A stretch of 64,000 nucleotides of DNA, from the NCBI RefSeq assembly GCF_046569695.1, contig NZ_JBKHUI010000011.1, forward strand, positions 113,676 to 177,675. Direction: 5' to 3'. Source of the DNA: Kluyvera sp046569695. GTDB lineage: Bacteria; Pseudomonadota; Gammaproteobacteria; Enterobacterales; Enterobacteriaceae. Position numbers and translations under genes: made by a program. How positions within the stretch are numbered: position 1 is the first letter of the stretch; each line of letters opens with the position of its first letter. This document shows positions 59,578 to 64,000 of the stretch, piece after piece. A model generated the notes under the pieces. The model was not told where the DNA came from. It searched no databases and was given only the letters and a program-made list of their open reading frames with translations.

Positions 59578-60329
59578 GACTGCCCATTTCCCCGACGTAA
59601 AACAATACGGCCCTGTAAATCATGGCGATGATTATGCTGATGGCGGTAAATCCCCAGCTGTTCTGCACCGCGCGGGCCGAACATTGAGATAAATTCCGGG
59701 TGCATTGACACCACGTCCGGTGTGCCCGAGCAGCAAATATGGTGATTCAGACACAGGACGTCGTCGGTTTTTGCCATCACCAGATGCAGGTCGTGCGACA
59801 CCATCAGCACCGCGCAGTCGAGCTCCTGGCGCAACTGGTTAATCAAATCGTAAAGGGCAACCTGACCGTTAACGTCCACGCCCTGAGTTGGTTCATCCAG
59901 CACCAGCAGCTGTGGCTTATTCAGCAGTGCGCGTGCTAGCAGCACACGCTGAGTTTCCCCACCTGAAAGTTTCTGCATGGGGGCGTCCTGCAGATGTCCC
60001 GCCTGCACGCGTTTGAGCGCTGGCAGAATATCTTCCTTTCGCGTTGCCGGATGCAGGCGTAAAAAACGCTTGACGGTCAGCGGCAAGGTGGCGTCGAGGT
60101 GTAACTTTTGCGGCACATAGCCGATGCGTAAATGTTTATCGCGGATGACAACACCATCGCTAGGTGCTACGAGGCCGAGCACCACGCGTACCAGCGTTGA
60201 TTTGCCCGCGCCGTTCGGACCAAGCAGCGTCAGAATGCGGCCTGGCTTGAGATTCAATGAGATGTCGGAAAGCACCCGGCGTTGGCCGAAAGTGACGGAG
60301 ACATTTTCCAGTGATACAAGATTCGTCAT
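59574..60329 (-). CDS. znuC: Zinc ABC importer ATPase ZnuC
   Basis: Cytoplasmic ATPase, 251 aa as in E. coli. Walker A GPNGAGKST, signature LSGGETQRV, Walker B LLVLDEPTQGVD, and the His-rich tail HQHNHRHDLQGR. The start ATG 60329 gives MTNLVSLENVSVTFGQ; a GTG six codons upstream is unconserved. No clear Shine-Dalgarno is seen before either. Confidence 0.96.
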   Translation of the reverse strand: MTNLVSLENVSVTFGQRRVLSDISLNLKPGRILTLLGPNGAGKSTLVRVVLGLVAPSDGVVIRDKHLRIGYVPQKLHLDATLPLTVKRFLRLHPATRKEDILPALKRVQAGHLQDAPMQKLSGGETQRVLLARALLNKPQLLVLDEPTQGVDVNGQVALYDLINQLRQELDCAVLMVSHDLHLVMAKTDDVLCLNHHICCSGTPDVVSMHPEFISMFGPRGAEQLGIYRHQHNHRHDLQGRIVLRRGNGQS

Positions 60330-60354
60330 AGCAATTAGGGGTTGCACAAGATAG

Positions 60355-60377
60355 TGAATGTTATAATATCACACATC
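60355..60377. promoter_or_regulatory. Zur box in the znuC-znuA divergent promoter
   Basis: TGAATGTTATAATATCACAC sits midway between the divergent zinc genes. It matches the gamma-proteobacterial Zur operator (ATGTTATANTATAACAT) well in its left arm and centre; both promoters would be closed by Zur-Zn. Confidence 0.85.
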
Positions 60378-60406
60378 ACTTATCCATTTCGATTAATAGA
60401 CGCATT

Positions 60407-61366
60407 ATGTTACAGAAAAATACGCTTCTTTTCGCAGCTTTATCCGCTGCACTTTGGGGAACGACAGCACAGCATGCTGATGCGGCCGTTGTGGCATCAC
60501 TCAAGCCGTTAGGCTTTATTGCTTCAGCAATTGCCGACGGTGTAACCGAGACTCAGGTTTTACTGCCTGACGGTGCGTCTGAACATGATTACTCGCTGCG
60601 TCCATCTGATGCAAAACGCTTACAGAACGCGGACTTAGTCGTATGGATTGGTCCTGAGATGGAAGCATTTATGGACAAGTCATCGCAAAGCATTCCCGAC
60701 AACAAAAAAGTCACCATCGCCCAGCTTGACGGGGTGAAACCGTTACTCATGAAAGGGGCCGATGACGACGATCATGATGGGGGGGATGGCGACGACCATG
60801 ACCATGCTCACGGTGAAAAAGGTGACGCGCATCACCATCATGGCGAGTACAACATGCATCTGTGGCTCTCCCCAGAGATAGCGCGGCTGTCGGCGGTTGC
60901 AATCCATGACAAATTAGTGGAACTTATGCCCCAGAGTCGAGCCCGGCTCGATGCCAACCTGAAGGATTTTGAGGCCAATCTGGCCGCAACCGATAAACAG
61001 GTGGCGAGCGAGCTGGCACCGGTGAAAGGAAAGGGGTATTTCGTTTTTCATGATGCCTATGGTTATTACGAAAAGCACTACGGTTTGACGCCGCTTGGGC
61101 ACTTCACCGTCAACCCCGAAATTCAACCCGGTGCGCAGCGTTTACATCAAATAAGAACACAGTTGGTTGAGCAAAAAGCGACCTGCGTTTTTGCTGAGCC
61201 ACAATTCAGGCCCGCTGTCGTTGAATCTGTTGCGCGGGGAACCAGCGTTCGCATGGGAACGCTCGATCCTCTTGGCACGAATATACAGCTGAGCAAAGAG
61301 AGCTATCCGGCGTTTCTTACTCAACTGGCGACCCAGTATGCGAGCTGCCTGAAAGGAGATAAGTAA
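60407..61366 (+). CDS. znuA: Zinc ABC importer, periplasmic binding protein ZnuA
   Basis: Periplasmic high-affinity Zn2+ binding protein, 319 aa, 9 longer than E. coli ZnuA. Signal peptide ends near ALWGTTAQHADA. The metal ligands lie in GASEHDYSLRPSD, YNMHLWLSP and LGHFTVNPEIQPG, with an acidic Glu later. The charged flexible loop (about 120-148) is enlarged and very His/Asp-rich (DDDDHDGGDGDDHDHAHGEK then HHHHGEY). Confidence 0.97.
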   Translation: MLQKNTLLFAALSAALWGTTAQHADAAVVASLKPLGFIASAIADGVTETQVLLPDGASEHDYSLRPSDAKRLQNADLVVWIGPEMEAFMDKSSQSIPDNKKVTIAQLDGVKPLLMKGADDDDHDGGDGDDHDHAHGEKGDAHHHHGEYNMHLWLSPEIARLSAVAIHDKLVELMPQSRARLDANLKDFEANLAATDKQVASELAPVKGKGYFVFHDAYGYYEKHYGLTPLGHFTVNPEIQPGAQRLHQIRTQLVEQKATCVFAEPQFRPAVVESVARGTSVRMGTLDPLGTNIQLSKESYPAFLTQLATQYASCLKGDK

Positions 61367-61378
61367 GGAAGTGAATAC

Positions 61379-62701
61379 GTGCAGCAGATAGCCCGCTCTG
61401 TCGCTCTGGCATTTAACAATTTGCCGCGGCCCCACCGCGTTATGCTGGGGTCACTCACCGTTCTCACGTTGGCCGTCGCTGTCTGGCGGCCTTACGTTTA
61501 CCATCCAACCTCTTCATCCCCCGTCGTCCGTACGATTGAGCTGGAGAAAAAAGAGATTCGCTCGCTTCTGCCAGAGGCCAGTGAACCGATTGACCAGTCC
61601 GCACAGGAAGACGAAGCCATCCCTCAGGATGAGCTGGACGATAAAGCCGACAACGAAACGGGCGTGCATGAATATGTGGTATCCACGGGCGATACCCTGA
61701 GCAGCATCCTGAATCAGTACGGCATCGATATGGGGAACATCAGCCAGCTTGCTTCGGCTGATAAAGACCTGAAAAACATGAAAGTGGGGCAGCAGCTCTC
61801 CTGGACGCTGAATGACGACGGTGATTTACAGCGTTTAACCTGGGAGATGTCGCGCCGCGAAACCCGTACCTACGATCGCGTTGCTAACGGCTTTAAAATG
61901 AGCAGCGAGTTGCAGAAGGGCGATTGGGTCAATAGCCTCGTGAAAGGCACCGTCGGCGGAAGTTTCGTCACCAGCGCCGTCAACGCCGGTTTAACCAGCG
62001 CGGAAGTGAGCGCGGTGATTAAATCGATGCAGTGGCAGATGGACTTCCGTAAGCTGAAAAAAGGCGACGAGTTCTCTGTGCTGATGTCGCGCGAAATGCT
62101 CAACGGCAAACGCGAACAGAGCCAACTGCTGGGCGTGCGTTTACGCTCCGATGGCAAAGACTATTACGCGATCCGTGCGGAAGACGGTAAGTTCTATGAC
62201 CGCAATGGTACCGGGCTGGCGAAGGGCTTCCTGCGCTTCCCAACCGCGCGTCAGTTCCGCGTGTCGTCGAACTTTAACCCACGTCGTTTGAACCCGGTAA
62301 CCGGTCGCGTAGCGCCGCACCGTGGCGTGGACTTCGCGATGCCGCAGGGTACGCCTGTACTGGCCGTCGGTGACGGTGAAGTGGTGGTGGCGAAGCGCAG
62401 CGGCGCGGCGGGTTACTATGTTGCCGTGCGTCATGGCCGCACCTACACCACCCGCTACATGCACCTGCGTAAGCTGTTGGTGAAACCAGGTCAGAAAGTG
62501 AAACGTGGTGATCGTATCGCGCTTTCCGGCAATACCGGTCGTTCTACTGGCCCGCACCTGCACTATGAAGTGTGGATTAACCAACAGGCGGTGAACCCGC
62601 TGACGGCGAAACTGCCGCGCACCGAAGGGCTGACCGGTTCAGATCGTACCGATTACCTGGCACAGGTGAAAGAAGTTCTGCCGCAGCTGCGTTTCGACTA
62701 A
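61379..62701 (+). CDS. mepM: Murein DD-endopeptidase MepM
   Basis: Cell-wall hydrolase that cuts D-Ala-mDAP crosslinks to let new strands in, 440 aa as in E. coli. N-terminal membrane anchor (about 20-40), LysM-type segment (HEYVVSTGDTLSSILNQYGI, about 98-140), then an M23 peptidase domain with zinc ligands in APHRGVDFAMPQGTP and PHLHYEVWIN. GTG start at 61379, 12 bp after znuA, so probably read from the same direction. Confidence 0.96.
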   Translation: MQQIARSVALAFNNLPRPHRVMLGSLTVLTLAVAVWRPYVYHPTSSSPVVRTIELEKKEIRSLLPEASEPIDQSAQEDEAIPQDELDDKADNETGVHEYVVSTGDTLSSILNQYGIDMGNISQLASADKDLKNMKVGQQLSWTLNDDGDLQRLTWEMSRRETRTYDRVANGFKMSSELQKGDWVNSLVKGTVGGSFVTSAVNAGLTSAEVSAVIKSMQWQMDFRKLKKGDEFSVLMSREMLNGKREQSQLLGVRLRSDGKDYYAIRAEDGKFYDRNGTGLAKGFLRFPTARQFRVSSNFNPRRLNPVTGRVAPHRGVDFAMPQGTPVLAVGDGEVVVAKRSGAAGYYVAVRHGRTYTTRYMHLRKLLVKPGQKVKRGDRIALSGNTGRSTGPHLHYEVWINQQAVNPLTAKLPRTEGLTGSDRTDYLAQVKEVLPQLRFD

Positions 62702-62726
62702 TTTCGCCTAAGAAGTATCCGTTCAG

Positions 62727-62760
62727 AGCCGGTGCCTATACAGCACCGGCTTTTTCTTTT
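62727..62760 (+). terminator. Terminator after mepM
   Basis: AGCCGGTGC/GCACCGGCT perfect 9-bp stem, 7-nt loop, then TTTTCTTTT. Confidence 0.93.
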
Positions 62761-62832
62761 GTGCGAAGCATCCAGCCTCGCTACACTATCTGATTATCCA
62801 CACTGACCCGATGAATCAACCCTGGAATAGGC

Positions 62833-63810
62833 ATGGAAACGAAAAAAAATAACAGTGAATTCATTCCCGAGTTTGAGAAATCTTTCCGCCATCCCCAGTA
62901 TTGGGGGGCCTGGCTAGGCGTGCTGGCGTTTGCAGGGATCGCTTACGTGCCGGCAAAAATCCGTGACCCTCTTTTGGGTAAGCTCGGCCGCCTGGCAGGG
63001 AAATTCGGCCGCAGCGCGCGCCGTCGCGCGCAGATCAATCTGCTGTACTGCTTCCCGGAAAAAAGCGAGGCCGAGCGCGAAGCCATTATTGATGAGATGT
63101 TTGCTACCGCGCCGCAGGCGATGGTCATGATGGCCGAACTGGCGCTGAAAGGGCCGGAAAAAATTCTGCCGCGCCTCAACTGGCAGGGTCAGGAGATTAT
63201 CGATGAGATGCGCGCCAACGGCGAAAATGTCATTTTCCTGGTGCCGCACGGCTGGGGCGTTGATATCCCAGCGATGGTGATGGCGTCGCAGGGCCAGAAG
63301 ATGGCGGCGATGTTCCACAACCAGGGTAATAAGGTCTTTGACTACGTCTGGAACACCGTTCGTCGCCGTTTCGGTGGCCGTCTGCATGCTCGTAACGACG
63401 GTATCAAGCCGTTTATTCAGTCGGTCCGTCAGGGCTACTGGGGCTATTATCTGCCGGATCAGGATCATGGCCCGGAGCACAGCGAGTTCGTGGACTTTTT
63501 TGCCACCTACAAAGCGACGCTGCCAGCGATTGGCCGCCTGATGAAAGTGTGTCGTGCGCGCGTAGTACCGCTGTTCCCGGTTTACGATGGCAAAACGCAC
63601 CGACTGACCATTCTGGTTCGCCCGCCGATGGACGATCTGCTGGAAGCGGACGACAACACCATTGCGCGTCGCATGAACGAAGAGGTGGAGATTTTTGTCG
63701 GGCCGCATACCGAGCAGTACACGTGGATCCTGAAACTGCTGAAAACGCGTAAGCCAGGTGAAACTGAGCCGTATCAGCGCAAAGAGCTTTACCCGAAGAA
63801 AAAGAAATAG
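62833..63810 (+). CDS. lpxM: Lipid A myristoyltransferase LpxM
   Basis: Late acyltransferase adding a myristoyl chain to Kdo2-lipid A at the inner membrane, 325 aa (E. coli 323). N-terminal hydrophobic anchor (about 24-40), catalytic HX4D motif as PHGWGVDIP, then NDGIKPFIQSVRQGYWGYYL. The C-terminus is basic. Own promoter region in the 130-bp gap after mepM. Confidence 0.97.
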   Translation: METKKNNSEFIPEFEKSFRHPQYWGAWLGVLAFAGIAYVPAKIRDPLLGKLGRLAGKFGRSARRRAQINLLYCFPEKSEAEREAIIDEMFATAPQAMVMMAELALKGPEKILPRLNWQGQEIIDEMRANGENVIFLVPHGWGVDIPAMVMASQGQKMAAMFHNQGNKVFDYVWNTVRRRFGGRLHARNDGIKPFIQSVRQGYWGYYLPDQDHGPEHSEFVDFFATYKATLPAIGRLMKVCRARVVPLFPVYDGKTHRLTILVRPPMDDLLEADDNTIARRMNEEVEIFVGPHTEQYTWILKLLKTRKPGETEPYQRKELYPKKKK

Positions 63811-63814
63811 CCCC

Positions 63815-63873
63815 GTAGCCCGGCCAAGCGTAGCGCCGCCGGGAAGCCTCGGAGCCACCTGGCGCGGGCTACG
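63815..63873. repeat. REP-type repeat after lpxM
   Basis: GTAGCCCGGCCAAGCGTAGC GCCGCCGGGAA followed after a spacer by an incomplete inverted unit GCGCGGGCTAC. Same family as 13.3, 22.2 and 30.1 kb. Confidence 0.87.
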
Positions 63874-63882
63874 CAGGCAAAA

Positions 63883-63907
63883 AAAACCGGACAGCGTCCG
63901 GTTTTTT
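63883..63907. terminator. Bidirectional terminator after lpxM
   Basis: AAAACCGGAC-AGC-GTCCGGTTTT with A-run before and T-run after; serves lpxM and possibly a convergent gene beyond the window. Confidence 0.9.
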
Positions 63908-63911
63908 GTGC

Positions 63912-64000
63912 ACAGAAAACCCCCAGCTAGGCTGGGGGTTCCGGAAAGCTTTCAGCTTTAAGCCAGTTATTAAAACCCCTTTTGATTTGTTAAAACACCT
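63912..64000 (+). mobile_element. Left end of an IS200-like insertion sequence (partial)
   Basis: The last bases hold a hairpin AACCCCCAGC-TAG-GCTGGGGGTT (63918-63940) followed by a second small stem AAAGCT/AGCTTT and the tract TTTTGATTTGTTAAAACACC. I recall this combination as the left end and transposase leader of IS200-type elements in enterobacteria, whose subterminal hairpin is the TnpA recognition site. The transposase frame would begin beyond the window, so this rests on memory of the sequence and needs the next few hundred bases. Confidence 0.5.

Noticed and set aside
62914..63858. 314-codon frame antisense to lpxM
   Set aside because: Entirely within lpxM plus a REP; its start region is REP-derived and the protein is Arg/His/Gln-rich without motifs.
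1..64000. tRNA or rRNA genes
   Set aside because: No cloverleaf or CCA-ended tRNA-like sequence and no rRNA was recognised; in E. coli the glyW-cysT-leuZ tRNAs lie near here but outside the interval covered.

Overview
This 64 kb window is chromosomal DNA of a motile member of the Enterobacteriaceae. The backbone genes and their order (tyrP-yecH-ftnA-yecR, azuC-yecJ-ftnB, araFGH, uspC-flhDC-motAB-cheAW, tar-tap-cheRBYZ, flhBAE, argS-yecM-cutC-cmoBA-yecNED-aspS-nudB-yebC-ruvCAB-znuBCA-mepM-lpxM) match the E. coli/Salmonella map. The proteins are close to, but clearly not identical with, the E. coli ones. The extra genes and the REP repeats suggest the wider Enterobacter/Lelliottia/Kosakonia/Citrobacter group; I do not claim a species.

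Layout. 1-8.3 kb: partial tyrP with TyrR boxes, the iron-storage genes ftnA and ftnB, flagellar-regulon gene yecR, and the small dual-function RNA azuC/AzuR. Wedged in here are a periplasmic-sensor HD-GYP protein, an RpiB/LacAB-type isomerase and a DHA2-type exporter. 8.3-13.8 kb: a DJ-1/PfpI protein, the arabinose ABC importer araFGH and uspC (otsBA, which lies here in E. coli, is absent). 13.8-30.1 kb: the motility control region, with flhDC behind a textbook CRP site, motAB-cheAW behind a sigma-28 promoter buried in flhC, and tar-tap-cheRBYZ behind its own sigma-28 promoter. A porin gene and a dicarboxylate-type symporter gene separate cheW from tar. 30.1-35.4 kb: a RhaS-like regulator, an MFS transporter and a GH78 alpha-L-rhamnosidase between cheZ and flhB. 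35.5-39.1 kb: flhBAE. 39.2-43.9 kb: a rhamnogalacturonide cassette (rhiT-like transporter, GH105 rhiN-like hydrolase, second GPH transporter). 43.9-45.8 kb: a second, MrdA-like PBP2 in the place where Salmonella carries PBP2SAL. 46-63.8 kb: conserved housekeeping genes for translation, tRNA modification, DNA repair, zinc uptake and envelope. The right edge appears to enter the left end of an IS200-like element.

Main reading. Accessory sugar and sensing genes have been placed at the joints between conserved motility blocks. Three of these accessory units (isomerase, rhiTN-like operon, second GPH gene) each have a KdgR-like operator upstream, and the GH78 unit has a RhaS-like regulator. I infer a dispersed pectin/rhamnogalacturonan-I side-chain pathway: import of unsaturated rhamnogalacturonides, GH105 cleavage to rhamnose plus unsaturated uronate, isomerisation of the ketouronate, and hydrolysis of rhamnosides. 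The HD-GYP protein with two periplasmic solute-binding domains is the other unusual element, because E. coli and Salmonella have no HD-GYP proteins.

Limits: all identifications are from reading sequence and from memory of the families; no database search was run. Operators and promoters are motif matches, not demonstrated sites.
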